From a virus, in the IMG/VR virus record IMGVR_UViG_3300035698_006717, positions 1-64,000 of that record: a stretch of 64,000 nucleotides of DNA; one strand, 5' to 3'. Shown in pieces: positions 50,117 to 57,183 of this stretch (the stretch's first letter is position 1; every line of letters starts with the position of its first letter). The notes beneath the pieces are model-generated. The model searched no databases and was not told the DNA's origin. It was given only the letters and a program-made list of their open reading frames with translations. A program made the position numbers and the translations under genes.

Positions 50117-50917
50117 ATGGGAGGATTCAGAGGAACTCAAAAAGCAGCTGTGGATAAGGTGATATCAGAAGACAAGCAGCCAGCTGGTAAGAGCACTTGC
50201 AATGCAGTTAGGAAGAACAGTGACGGATATTGTAAACTGCCAGGTGTTGAGGAATTTAGTAGATGTAGGTTACATGGTGGATCTAATGAGTTAGCTGTTG
50301 ATATATTCAGAAAGGCTATGCCTTTGGAGAAAGCTGGCAAGCTTGAGGCTTTGCTGAATGATACTATGAGTATGGATAATGAGCTTGCTGCTGCTAAGAC
50401 TATGTTAGTTCAAGAGCTTGAGAATTACAATAGGGCAAATTATGTATTGAACTCTTATGTTGAGCAGACTCCTGCGCGTCCTACTCCTGACGATCCTGAT
50501 TTTGAGCGTGAGATGGTATCATATAATATTGCAACTGAATTGCATGCCATTATTATGGATAAGGCAGAGAATATGAGAGACAAGTCTTTTGATAATTCTC
50601 AGAAGCTGATTCGTATTCTAAGTGAGGGAGTTACCAAGAATAATAAGATCAAGGAAGGTAACAAATTCCAGCTTGATGTTAAACAGATTAGCAGACTACT
50701 CAAGATACAGCTAGAGGCTCATCAATATTGCAAGGGGTGCCCGAAGTTGAAGTTAGTAGTGACTCATATTAAGGAGCACACTCAAGATATACCTCTGAAC
50801 CCCAATTTCTCTAAGAAGAATAAGGAAGCAGTTGGCCGCAGAGCCTATAAGGATTTGGTAAGTGAAGTTGAGAGTAGAATGGGTGGCGCTGAGGAAGCTG
50901 AATTTGAAGTAGAATAA
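50117..50917 (+). CDS. HGG-motif zinc protein (possible small terminase-like)
   Basis: 266 residues, AGGAG upstream. The N-terminus has the pattern CNAVRKNSDGYC ... SRCRLHGG, the same Cys/His arrangement as the HGGxSTG-domain proteins found in many phages and bacteria. The rest is helical and ends in an acidic tail. A second Cys pair, CKGC, occurs near residue 208. Proteins with this N-terminus are often listed beside small terminases; DNA binding is likely, terminase function unproven here. Its start region is covered by the tandem palindromic repeat. Confidence 0.6.
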   Translation: MGGFRGTQKAAVDKVISEDKQPAGKSTCNAVRKNSDGYCKLPGVEEFSRCRLHGGSNELAVDIFRKAMPLEKAGKLEALLNDTMSMDNELAAAKTMLVQELENYNRANYVLNSYVEQTPARPTPDDPDFEREMVSYNIATELHAIIMDKAENMRDKSFDNSQKLIRILSEGVTKNNKIKEGNKFQLDVKQISRLLKIQLEAHQYCKGCPKLKLVVTHIKEHTQDIPLNPNFSKKNKEAVGRRAYKDLVSEVESRMGGAEEAEFEVE

Positions 50918-50955
50918 AATCAATACTCTTCAGTTTAAACAGAGGTATACTATAG
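50916..50955 (+). promoter_or_regulatory. Repeated promoter-like element, copy A
   Basis: AAAATCAATACTCTTCAG, then 13 bases, then TATACT. It matches six other intergenic copies in the last 14 kb (see findings). It begins in the stop codon of the preceding gene. Confidence 0.55.
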
Positions 50956-50998
50956 ATATATAGCGATAGCTAACTGAACTAGAAAGGCTGAACTAATT

Positions 50999-51364
50999 AT
51001 GCTTCTCGCTGACCATGAATTCAATTTTCCAGAGGACAGGATGACAAATGCTATTAGAAGTAGGTTTGCGATAATGCTATCTTTGAATGGTATATGCAAA
51101 TCTGATGTGTATGAACTTTCAAGAACCGATGGGAATTTGCTTGCAGTATGGAATAGATTTTATGAAGAATGGAAGAGTGATAAATCAGATTACTGTATGA
51201 GAGACTTTGCATTTATGTATGAGTGCTACAAATATGAGGAAGTAAAATTCACCATTTGGAGAACATATGCTATGTGGAGATTCCTTATGCGTAGCGCAGT
51301 TAGGATAATGAGGTTTACTATACCAGTAACTCTAGTAATTGGGGCCTATATCTATTTCAACTAA
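50999..51364 (+). CDS. Small C-terminally anchored membrane protein
   Basis: 121 residues. The body is hydrophilic and helical (MLLADHEFNFPEDRMTNAIR); the last 20 residues (IPVTLVIGAYIYF) are a transmembrane helix preceded by positive residues (RSAVRIMRFT), so the bulk faces the cytoplasm. Tail-anchored small phage proteins include superinfection exclusion and lysis factors; the role here is not known. Confidence 0.6.
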   Translation: MLLADHEFNFPEDRMTNAIRSRFAIMLSLNGICKSDVYELSRTDGNLLAVWNRFYEEWKSDKSDYCMRDFAFMYECYKYEEVKFTIWRTYAMWRFLMRSAVRIMRFTIPVTLVIGAYIYFN

Positions 51365-51375
51365 AATTCAGCTAT

Positions 51376-51401
51376 TTGAACGTATCGGCCTAGGCTATAT
51401 T
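51376..51401 (+). promoter_or_regulatory. Weak TATATT site
   Basis: TTGAAC, 14 bases, TATATT. The spacer is short for a sigma70 promoter. The palindrome GCCTAGGC lies in between. Listed only because it shares TATATT and an intergenic place with four other sites. Confidence 0.2.
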
Positions 51402-51423
51402 AAAGGTAAGGGAGGAAGGTACT

Positions 51424-51465
51424 ATGTTTTCAATTGTAGCAGCTGAACTGAAGGGTGCAGAATAA
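51424..51465 (+). CDS. Possible 13-residue leader peptide
   Basis: ATG at 51424 with a strong GGAGGAAGG site; reads MFSIVAAELKGAE and stops in TAATG, the ATG being the start of the next gene. The good ribosome site belongs to this short frame; the following gene then depends on re-initiation or coupling. Confidence 0.45.
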   Translation: MFSIVAAELKGAE

Positions 51466-51773
51466 TGAAACTACAAGACTTATTTGAAGAAGCTGAGAAG
51501 GCAAGAAAGAAAACTGAATTGGTAGCAAAGCCACTTTATGAAGATTGGCATAATAAGCTAACAGATGCTATAGAGTATGCTTTCAAAACCAAAAAAGGTC
51601 AAGACATATGTGGCCTACCCACTACTCCACTAAGGTTCAAATTTAAAGATGGAACAGTATTTGAAGTAAGACCTGCATATATGAATGCGCAAGGAGATTT
51701 CAAGAATGGCGTATTTAAATGGAGTGCAGGCGAAGTTTTCACGCTGAAGAAGATTCCTACACAACCATTTTAA
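51465..51773 (+). CDS. Hypothetical protein
   Basis: 102 residues, starting inside the stop of the leader peptide. N-terminal basic helix (LFEEAEKARKKTELVAKPL) and a beta C-terminal half (PLRFKFKDGTVFEVRPAYMN). No motif. Translation appears coupled to the leader peptide. Confidence 0.6.
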   Translation: MKLQDLFEEAEKARKKTELVAKPLYEDWHNKLTDAIEYAFKTKKGQDICGLPTTPLRFKFKDGTVFEVRPAYMNAQGDFKNGVFKWSAGEVFTLKKIPTQPF

Positions 51774-51786
51774 CGAGAGGAGTGTG

Positions 51787-51999
51787 ATGTGGTGTAAGAT
51801 AGTTGTTAAGTTGAAGGTAAGAGATCATAGTTGGTGGGAGGATATACCTGATGAGATTATGAATAGCGATGAACTATTGTCTAAATTTATTAAGACTGTC
51901 ACCGACATCTTCAAACCGATAGATGTTGAGGTATATCCTGAAGAGCAAATTAATATGGAAGGAATTGTAAATGGGCAAGAGGCCAAAAACGAAAGCTGA
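51787..51999 (+). CDS. Small hypothetical protein
   Basis: 70 residues from the ATG at 51787 (GAGGAG upstream; GTG at 51784 less likely). Beta/alpha with Trp pair (DHSWWEDIPDEI) and acidic end. No family recognised. Overlaps the next gene by 29 bases. Confidence 0.55.
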   Translation: MWCKIVVKLKVRDHSWWEDIPDEIMNSDELLSKFIKTVTDIFKPIDVEVYPEEQINMEGIVNGQEAKNES

Positions 52000-52531
52000 A
52001 GTTACTCCTGAAATTGTTGAAGAAAAACCAGCAGAAGAAATTCAGCCTGAAGAAATTCAAGTTGAAGAAACTCAACCAGAAGAAGTAAAGCCAGAAGTAG
52101 TTGATGAAGAACCTGTGGTATATGACAATACAGGAAAGCTGTTCCTGAGATATTTCTTCTCTAATGAGTCAGTATCTTCCAAGGTCATTACCAAGCTGAA
52201 CAAGAAAGTGTATTTCCCCAAGAATCCTAATATCAGCCCAGGCTGGTATGTTACATCTGTGATAGAAGAGAAAGATAAGTATGGTGTGATGGATGCTATA
52301 CCTATTACAGAAGTTCCTGATGAGCTTTGGGGTAAGAAGATCATAAAAGGTATTTTCATTAAGCCTAATTATGAGAAGGGTGTTATGGAGATCCACAGAG
52401 CTATGCCGAAGGATAAGTTGAAGACTGAGGAGTCTCCAATTATTCACACGGTTCCTCTGAATATGCCCAACTATACTTCTGGTAATACTATTGAGAATAT
52501 TATCCAGAGTAAGAAGGACAATAAAAGATGA
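51971..52531 (+). CDS. Hypothetical protein with acidic PEE-repeat N-terminus
   Basis: 186 residues. Residues 8-50 repeat Pro-Glu-Glu-hydrophobic units (KPAEEIQPEEIQVEETQPEE), then a folded beta domain of about 110 residues (LFLRYFFSNESVSSKVITKL, GWYVTSVIEEKDKYGVMDA) and a hydrophilic tail. The low-complexity arm suggests a flexible protein-protein linker. Function unknown. Confidence 0.6.
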   Translation: MGKRPKTKAEVTPEIVEEKPAEEIQPEEIQVEETQPEEVKPEVVDEEPVVYDNTGKLFLRYFFSNESVSSKVITKLNKKVYFPKNPNISPGWYVTSVIEEKDKYGVMDAIPITEVPDELWGKKIIKGIFIKPNYEKGVMEIHRAMPKDKLKTEESPIIHTVPLNMPNYTSGNTIENIIQSKKDNKR

Positions 52532-53022
52532 CTTCAAAGAAGCTACCGCCTGAAACAACTTCTGATTATTATGGTAGCTACCCACAAGTCTTCAAGCATT
52601 TGAAGAAACTAGGAGACAGAGACCAAGAGTGCGGTGTATTGGTCACTTTGGATAAGGGGTGCTTCTTAATCAAGAGGCACCTCATCTCCTTGGGTGGTTG
52701 GAATGAAGACTCTACTGATCTCAAAGTTCTGTTTAATAGAATAGTTGCTGATAAGGCAAGTAGGTTCCTATTTGCTCACAATCACTCTAACGGAGTTGCT
52801 GCTGTAAGTAAACCTGATGTAAGATTTACCATAGCAGTAATATTCATAGCAGACTTGTTAGAAGTAGATTTTATGGATCACGTTATATTTCCTTACAAGA
52901 GGGAGCCTGTAAGTATTAAACAAAAGTATCCACAATTATTCAAGAGAAACTATCAAGAAGTATTCACAAAGGCAACTAACAAATTTCTACCAAAATATTA
53001 TGAGCAAACAGAGATTGAATGA
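52528..53022 (+). CDS. RadC-like JAMM/JAB domain protein
   Basis: 164 residues. The metalloprotease-like JAMM set is complete: Glu35 in QECGVLV, then HNHSNGVAAVSKPD giving His84, His86 and, ten residues on, Asp97, with the Ser at 94 as in RadC. ADLLEVDFMDHVIF matches the following RadC strand. The N-terminal helix-hairpin-helix part of bacterial RadC is absent. RadC proteins are common in mobile elements and phages; activity is uncertain, but anti-defence or DNA repair roles have been discussed for the family. Confidence 0.8.
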   Translation: MTSKKLPPETTSDYYGSYPQVFKHLKKLGDRDQECGVLVTLDKGCFLIKRHLISLGGWNEDSTDLKVLFNRIVADKASRFLFAHNHSNGVAAVSKPDVRFTIAVIFIADLLEVDFMDHVIFPYKREPVSIKQKYPQLFKRNYQEVFTKATNKFLPKYYEQTEIE

Positions 53023-53251
53023 AATAGCTGCTAAATGGTATAAGTATATTGACGAACACGATAATTTGTATGGTCATGATATACCTGCTGTTAAATCCAA
53101 TAAGTCAAGAAATCCACAAACGTCTGTTATACCAGCAACTCCAAAAGAGAAAGTGGTATACATTATCCGCTGCAATGTTTGTTGCCAGCTTGGTGATGCT
53201 GGAAGTGGTGCTGCCAAGATCTGTGACGCTTGCAGGAAATTAAAGTCATAA
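53000..53251 (+). CDS. Small zinc-ribbon protein
   Basis: 83 residues, overlapping the RadC-like gene by 23 bases. The C-terminal ribbon has RCNVCCQLG ... KICDACRK with two Cys pairs; the N-terminal half is helical then basic. Its stop codon is within promoter-like copy B. Function unknown. Confidence 0.6.
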   Translation: MSKQRLNEIAAKWYKYIDEHDNLYGHDIPAVKSNKSRNPQTSVIPATPKEKVVYIIRCNVCCQLGDAGSGAAKICDACRKLKS

Positions 53252-53276
53252 CTCTTCAGGTAGTTCAACTGTATAC
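53242..53276 (+). promoter_or_regulatory. Repeated promoter-like element, copy B
   Basis: AAAGTCATAACTCTTCAG, 12 bases, then TATACT. Followed by a short leader with CCGAAGGGA as ribosome site. Confidence 0.6.
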
Positions 53277-53309
53277 TTCCTTATATAAGCGACTAACCGA
53301 AGGGATTTG

Positions 53310-53462
53310 ATGATGGATGATAAGAAGCCGAGACTGGGAGAACAGCAAGTGTTTGGCCCGCAGTTTAGAGTCTATACTATGCGCGGCTGGGTTATTTGTG
53401 ATACAAAAAAGGAAGTGGAATCTGAGATGCTTGAGATAGAGTCTATGTTGGAAAAGAAATAG
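53310..53462 (+). CDS. Small hypothetical protein
   Basis: 50 residues, AAGGG six bases before the ATG (a second ATG follows at once). Reads MMDDKKPRLGEQQVFGPQFR at the start and ends in a charged helix (EVESEMLEIESMLEKK). It fills the space between promoter-like copies B and C as a single-gene unit. Confidence 0.55.
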   Translation: MMDDKKPRLGEQQVFGPQFRVYTMRGWVICDTKKEVESEMLEIESMLEKK

Positions 53463-53463
53463 A

Positions 53464-53500
53464 TAAAGTCATTACTCTTCAACTTAAATAGATATATATT
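53464..53500 (+). promoter_or_regulatory. Repeated promoter-like element, copy C
   Basis: AAAGTCATTACTCTTCA followed by TATATATT 14-16 bases on. Begins immediately after the stop of the 50-residue protein. Confidence 0.55.
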
Positions 53501-53524
53501 ACTTTTATAACTGGAAGGGATCTT

Positions 53525-53617
53525 ATGCTAACTACCTATCACTTAACAGAGGAGTTTGAAAAAAGTCTGAGAAAGTATGAGAGACTCTGCCGAAAACTAA
53601 AGTTAATTTCCCATTAA
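53525..53617 (+). CDS. Very small charged protein
   Basis: 30 residues, GGAAGGGA before the ATG. Amphipathic helix rich in Lys/Arg/Glu (MLTTYHLTEEFEKSLRKYER). First gene after promoter-like copy C and before the Lys-rich protein. Real translation is likely from the strong site; function unknown. Confidence 0.45.
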   Translation: MLTTYHLTEEFEKSLRKYERLCRKLKLISH

Positions 53618-53641
53618 ACGCATTAACAAAAGGAGCCTATC

Positions 53642-53974
53642 ATGGCTGACAAGAAAACTAAGAAGACTGTTGCAAAAGCTAAGACGACTGAAGAAGCACC
53701 GCTTGAAGTTAAAAATGAGAAGAAGCTGGAAGGCTTGACGAATGCTACTGTGGCTACTGGTGTTATTTCCTTTAAAGATGGTTCGGGTTCGGCGGATCTT
53801 CTCTCTCTGATTGTAAAGCACGGCTTCATCCGTGAGAAGGTTATTGAAGCTGGTGAGAAGCTGAAGCTGGCTGGTAAGGCTTTTGCTAAGTCTGACGTTA
53901 CTGCTAAGTATAACAAGGTTGCTGGGATCATAAAGAATCTCCAGAACGCTGGTTTTAAACTTCCTACTGCGTAG
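53642..53974 (+). CDS. Lys-rich small protein, probably abundant
   Basis: 110 residues, AAAAGGAG upstream. Residues 1-28 are a Lys/Thr/Ala arm (MADKKTKKTVAKAKTTEEAP), like a histone tail; residues 29-110 form a compact domain (LLSLIVKHGFIREKVIEAGE, VTAKYNKVAGIIKNLQNAGF). Codons are of the preferred type (GCT, AAG, GTT, C-ending), unlike neighbours. Two strong hairpins follow directly. Behaves like a highly expressed DNA-compacting or host-takeover protein, though the family is not recognised. Confidence 0.7.
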   Translation: MADKKTKKTVAKAKTTEEAPLEVKNEKKLEGLTNATVATGVISFKDGSGSADLLSLIVKHGFIREKVIEAGEKLKLAGKAFAKSDVTAKYNKVAGIIKNLQNAGFKLPTA

Positions 53975-54005
53975 CACTCTGGTCTTTTCCTTTCTTCCAG
54001 AGTGC
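53974..54005 (+). terminator. Hairpin terminator 1 after the Lys-rich gene
   Basis: Perfect stem GCACTCTGG / CCAGAGTGC around a 14-base pyrimidine loop, starting at the stop codon. Confidence 0.75.
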
Positions 54006-54007
54006 CT

Positions 54008-54044
54008 GAGAGGGCAGAGCGTTGGGGTACGTTCTGTCCCTCTC
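54008..54044 (+). terminator. Hairpin terminator 2 after the Lys-rich gene
   Basis: GAGAGGG(-)CAGAGCG pairs with CGTTCTG(T)CCCTCTC, one bulge and one wobble. Followed by TTCACATTT, not a true T run, but the same TCTTCACATTTAA string that follows the terminator at 30631. Confidence 0.7.
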
Positions 54045-54072
54045 TTCACATTTAACTAAGGAGCATGTTATA

Positions 54073-54528
54073 ATGCTATCGCATATCAAACGAAATTTTC
54101 AAGAGATTAAGGGGCTGATAACTCCTGATGATGTTAGTGGTGTAATTTCAGTATCAACTGATAATAATCGCAAAGCGTGTGAGATTGTTGATAAACTTCT
54201 CAAGCATGAAGCTGAAAAAGTCTACCAAGAAGTTAAGATTGATTGTTCAAGTTGCAATTTGGTATTAAATGGAGAACTAATAGTTGATCATGATTCAGAT
54301 GGAAATTTTGGAATAAATTTCTGCCCAGTTTGTGGAATGGAACTGAATCATGAGGTTGATAGTATTGTTGAGGTAACACTTCATGTTAGTGTCACTCACA
54401 AGAAAAATGATGATCCTGAAGACCTTGTTGGAGATTTTGACTTTGATGCAACTTCTCAGCGTAATATGAATATTGATATTAGTGATATAGATATTCAAGA
54501 TACCAAACTTATAAGTACAGGGAATTGA
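54073..54528 (+). CDS. Zinc-ribbon protein with acidic C-terminus
   Basis: 151 residues from the ATG at 54073 (AAGGAG upstream); the open frame further upstream runs through the terminator. A zinc ribbon CSSCNL ... FCPVCGM lies at about 58-93, with an N-terminal helical part and an acidic C-terminal tail full of Asp (LVGDFDFDATSQRNMNIDIS). Possibly a regulator binding RNA polymerase or an SSB-like partner; unproven. Confidence 0.6.
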   Translation: MLSHIKRNFQEIKGLITPDDVSGVISVSTDNNRKACEIVDKLLKHEAEKVYQEVKIDCSSCNLVLNGELIVDHDSDGNFGINFCPVCGMELNHEVDSIVEVTLHVSVTHKKNDDPEDLVGDFDFDATSQRNMNIDISDIDIQDTKLISTGN

Positions 54529-54530
54529 TT

Positions 54531-54743
54531 ATGAGCAAATTAGAAAAACTATCTGAAGCCTATGGGATGACTATAGAAGAGATGCTAAAGCAGTCTGTAA
54601 TGGATGGCTGTTCCCCTGCAATATGTATGAAGGAAGGATGTGATTACACTACTGATATGGAACCTGATCAAGAACGCGGGTACTGTGATGAGTGCGGAGC
54701 TAATTCTATGAAGTCTGTCTGCATCATAGTGGGGATAATATAA
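54531..54743 (+). CDS. Small conserved phage protein with Cys ribbon
   Basis: 70 residues from the ATG at 54531 (AGGGAA upstream). Pattern of a leading helix (LSEAYGMTIEEMLKQSVMDG), then ICMKEGCDYTTDMEPDQERG and CDECGANSMKSVCIIVGII. This Cys-containing shape, ending in a hydrophobic strand, is one I associate with a widely spread small phage protein family of unknown role. Confidence 0.65.
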   Translation: MSKLEKLSEAYGMTIEEMLKQSVMDGCSPAICMKEGCDYTTDMEPDQERGYCDECGANSMKSVCIIVGII

Positions 54744-54744
54744 C

Positions 54745-54900
54745 ATGTATTCAATAGTAAGATATTACTTTGATGATGAACACCCAGACAGCAAAAAGGT
54801 TATCAAGACAGGACTAACTTTAGGAGAAGCTCAAGCCCATTGTAATCGAGAGGATACTCATGAGGATGGTGTTTGGTTTGATGGCTATGTGAAAGACTGA
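54745..54900 (+). CDS. Small conserved phage protein
   Basis: 51 residues. MYSIVRYYFDDEHPDSKKVI, then KTGLTLGEAQAHCNREDTHE and a Trp-Phe-Asp-Gly-Tyr end. This GLTLxEAQAHC pattern occurs in a very common family of tiny phage proteins of unknown role. GGGGATA lies eight bases before the ATG. Confidence 0.65.
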   Translation: MYSIVRYYFDDEHPDSKKVIKTGLTLGEAQAHCNREDTHEDGVWFDGYVKD

Positions 54901-54910
54901 AAGGAACATT

Positions 54911-55231
54911 ATGGATATCAATAAAAGAGAAATTGAAGATATTAGGAAGATGGTAGATGCTGTTGAGGGATTCTCTAGGATGGTCAATAATATGGGCTTC
55001 TCAGAGAAAGAGTGTGCAGAGCGCGTTGCCAAGGAATTTGTAAGAAATCACAGAACTCTTCAGCAGAGTATGGTAAAATTCATAACTCAAGTTATTATTG
55101 AGATCCATACTATTACAAAGGCTAGTCCTATTATGTTTGAGGATCTGAGGAATAAGGCTGCTATGGACTGGATTCACGATACTGCTGAAGATACTGTAAG
55201 TGCAGACCGTTACCCATTCCCTTTTGTTTGA
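54911..55231 (+). CDS. Helical conserved-type phage protein
   Basis: 106 residues, AAAGGAAC upstream. Helical throughout: IEDIRKMVDAVEGFSRMVNN, FVRNHRTLQQSMVKFITQVI, FEDLRNKAAMDWIHDTAEDT. The N-H-R-T-x-Q-Q segment is shared by a small phage protein group I have seen near such early genes, function unknown. Confidence 0.6.
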   Translation: MDINKREIEDIRKMVDAVEGFSRMVNNMGFSEKECAERVAKEFVRNHRTLQQSMVKFITQVIIEIHTITKASPIMFEDLRNKAAMDWIHDTAEDTVSADRYPFPFV

Positions 55232-55243
55232 AAGGAATTGAAA

Positions 55244-55672
55244 ATGAATATTAGTACCCAAATTGATGCAGAAGCTATTATGATTGAAGCTATCAACGCA
55301 GCAAATGCTGCTGGAGAAGATAAGCTGAGACAGCTTATGGGAGAAGGCCCGCAATTTGATGTAAGGAATGGCGAACGTGTAGTTGGCCATATGTTAGATG
55401 TGTGCGGTGGAGCTTGGGTGAAGATACAAGATGGCAGAAGCCCTCTAATCAGCGCTCTGAAGAAGATTGGTGTTAAGGATGGTAGTGGTAGCTATAAGGC
55501 TCAGGACTATTCTTGGTGGATTAGCAAGGCACATGGAACTGGGTATAACCTCAATATCAGAACTCAAATTAATCGTCAGGAAATGTCAGTTAATGTTGCT
55601 ATTGCTAACGCTGTAGTAACTGTACTTGCTATTCACGGATTTTCTTCTGGCGTTCACTCTTACGTTGATTAG
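55244..55672 (+). CDS. Hypothetical protein
   Basis: 142 residues from the ATG at 55244 (AAAGGAA upstream; the TTG at 55238 is not needed). N-terminal helix with Ala-rich composition (EAIMIEAINAANAAGEDK), a Gly-rich core (GHMLDVCGGAWVKIQDG) and a C-terminal alpha/beta part with RTQINRQEMSVNVAIANAVV. No family recognised. Confidence 0.6.
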   Translation: MNISTQIDAEAIMIEAINAANAAGEDKLRQLMGEGPQFDVRNGERVVGHMLDVCGGAWVKIQDGRSPLISALKKIGVKDGSGSYKAQDYSWWISKAHGTGYNLNIRTQINRQEMSVNVAIANAVVTVLAIHGFSSGVHSYVD

Positions 55673-55681
55673 GAGAAGGTT

Positions 55682-55948
55682 ATGGAAAATGTTGCATCTA
55701 ATGAGAGTGGGTGGTATGTTAATACCGAAGAGATGAAAATACTTTGGTGTTATAAGCGTGATGCTATTCCTAATGGAGCGGTTGTTCACAAGGTATGGTT
55801 TGATACGGCAAAAGAGTTCCGTCTATACCTACACTACCGTATGGATGAGACTGCAAGAACACTTGGTCTACTTATTAGTGATATGAAGGATATGGAAAAG
55901 AAATATGCTGAAAAAGCTGAAATTAAAAGTGAAGTGCAGGTCGGTTGA
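55682..55948 (+). CDS. Hypothetical protein
   Basis: 88 residues, AGGAG nearby. Beta N-terminal half (GWYVNTEEMKILWCYKRDAI) and a helical C-terminus (LLISDMKDMEKKYAEKAE). Overlaps the UDG-like gene by 44 bases. No motif. Confidence 0.55.
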   Translation: MENVASNESGWYVNTEEMKILWCYKRDAIPNGAVVHKVWFDTAKEFRLYLHYRMDETARTLGLLISDMKDMEKKYAEKAEIKSEVQVG

Positions 55949-56504
55949 CTGCCCAGCTTTTGAAGATTGTGAGCAGTTACCTACCATAGTAACTACCCAT
56001 ACGGGCAAGGTTGAGAAGCTGAGGTTTCTATTTGTTGGGGTATCCTCTGAAGAGGCTGCTTCACTACAGAAAGTTATCTCAGCAGTCACAGCTAAACTTG
56101 GAGCTGTCTTTAACTATGCGGTAACATATATGGTGCGTGATGATGTTCCTTTGAGATTCTATCTTGATAAGGAAAGCAAATGCTGCTATAAATATCTGTA
56201 TAGAGATATTGCATATTTGAAGCCTAATGTGATAGTTGCTCTAGGAATTGGCCCAAATAATTTACTCAATAAATTTGCTGGTGGAACTGAGTCTGGTTTC
56301 CCTGCAAGTAGTTTTCATGGTTCCCTATGGCCAAGCAATATAGGTGGATACCCAAATGAGATACCTATGCTGTATACTTACAATACTAGTTCTGGCAAGT
56401 TAAAGTCAATTGCCAAAGATTTGATTAAGGTATATGGTTACTTGAAAGAATTCAAATGTAATCTAGACATCATAAAGATTTCAAAAATGGAGAATGAAAG
56501 ATGA
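55905..56504 (+). CDS. Second UDG-superfamily-like protein
   Basis: 199 residues, GGAAAAG before the ATG. Cys11, Cys16, Cys22 and the pair Cys93-94 give an iron-sulphur-like set. LRFLFVGVSSEEAAS sits where family 4/5 UDGs have the first motif (degenerate), DIAYLKPNVIVALGIGP matches the strand-helix before the core of the fold, and SSFHGSLWP sits where the His-Pro-Ser motif is expected. A distant paralogue of the protein at 39585, with the catalytic residues apparently changed. Assignment is weaker than for the first copy. Confidence 0.45.
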   Translation: MLKKLKLKVKCRSVDCPAFEDCEQLPTIVTTHTGKVEKLRFLFVGVSSEEAASLQKVISAVTAKLGAVFNYAVTYMVRDDVPLRFYLDKESKCCYKYLYRDIAYLKPNVIVALGIGPNNLLNKFAGGTESGFPASSFHGSLWPSNIGGYPNEIPMLYTYNTSSGKLKSIAKDLIKVYGYLKEFKCNLDIIKISKMENER

Positions 56505-56608
56505 ATGATTACAATACCAAAGATAGGAAACTTGTATATATCAGCTGTGTAACATTTTGCGCAATAATTATTGTTTTGAGTTTAGCCCTGATATGGGAGG
56601 CGTTGTGA
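56501..56608 (+). CDS. 35-residue single-span membrane protein
   Basis: ATGA overlap with the UDG-like gene and GTGA overlap with the next. One helix spans CVTFCAIIIVLSLALIWEAL, preceded by a short charged N-terminus (MNDYNTKDRKLVYIS). Size and topology suit a small holin, a lysis regulator or an exclusion protein. Too short to classify. Confidence 0.5.
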   Translation: MNDYNTKDRKLVYISCVTFCAIIIVLSLALIWEAL

Positions 56609-57090
56609 GGATTTCAGAATTAGCTATGTGTTTGAAGGAACTAGAGATAATCAAGTGGCGCCTGATTAACGGAGATTTTATTGAGTGGGATGAGATGTTG
56701 TCTGGTAAAAGGAATTGGCTGAGCGAGAAGGATAGACCACCACAGTATTACCTTGTTAATGAATTCCCGTTCAATTCTGCTTTCTGTTACATGTTCAGAG
56801 ACTATCAGATTATAGATAGGAAGATTGTTAGATCTGGCAAGCCTTACAATACATTTAACTGTCTCTGCCCTCTGTGGCCAAAAGGTAAGAACTGCCATGA
56901 TATTCACAAGCCTCAAAAATTCGTTATTGACCAGATTGAATCAATACCAATAGAGACTATTATGAAAATAATCAAGAAGATACCTCTACATAGGGAACAG
57001 CTGAAACTGAAGCACCTATCTAGTATTTGGAACTTTCATTTAAAGGATAAGGTAGTTGGAAGTAGCAACTCTTTGGGTAACGATCTCTAA
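56605..57090 (+). CDS. Hypothetical protein
   Basis: 161 residues from the GTG at 56605, with GGGAGG just upstream; an ATG at 56593 is an alternative start. A leading helix (ELAMCLKELEIIKWRLINGD), a Cys/His middle (FNCLCPLWPKGKNCHDIH) and a C-terminal helix. The C-L-C-P-x8-C-H-x2-H segment could bind zinc. Family not recognised. It precedes the first of the two related non-coding elements. Confidence 0.6.
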   Translation: MRISELAMCLKELEIIKWRLINGDFIEWDEMLSGKRNWLSEKDRPPQYYLVNEFPFNSAFCYMFRDYQIIDRKIVRSGKPYNTFNCLCPLWPKGKNCHDIHKPQKFVIDQIESIPIETIMKIIKKIPLHREQLKLKHLSSIWNFHLKDKVVGSSNSLGNDL

Positions 57091-57176
57091 GCCCCGTAGA
57101 GAGCTTGCAGCTATTATACCCTACTAGGATACCTCTAGACTATTTCAAGCGGTTTAAGGACTATTACAAGGAGCTT
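57089..57176 (+). ncRNA. Structured non-coding element I (related to element at 62663)
   Basis: An 88-base stretch in the gap before the amidoligase-like gene. It shares CCCGTAGAG..AGCTT at its start, ACCCTA...CTA, TTTCAAG, and GGAGCTT at its end with 62663-62747, in the same order and over nearly the same length. It could be a structured RNA, a leader or a DNA site. Confidence 0.35.
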
Positions 57177-57183
57177 AAATAAG

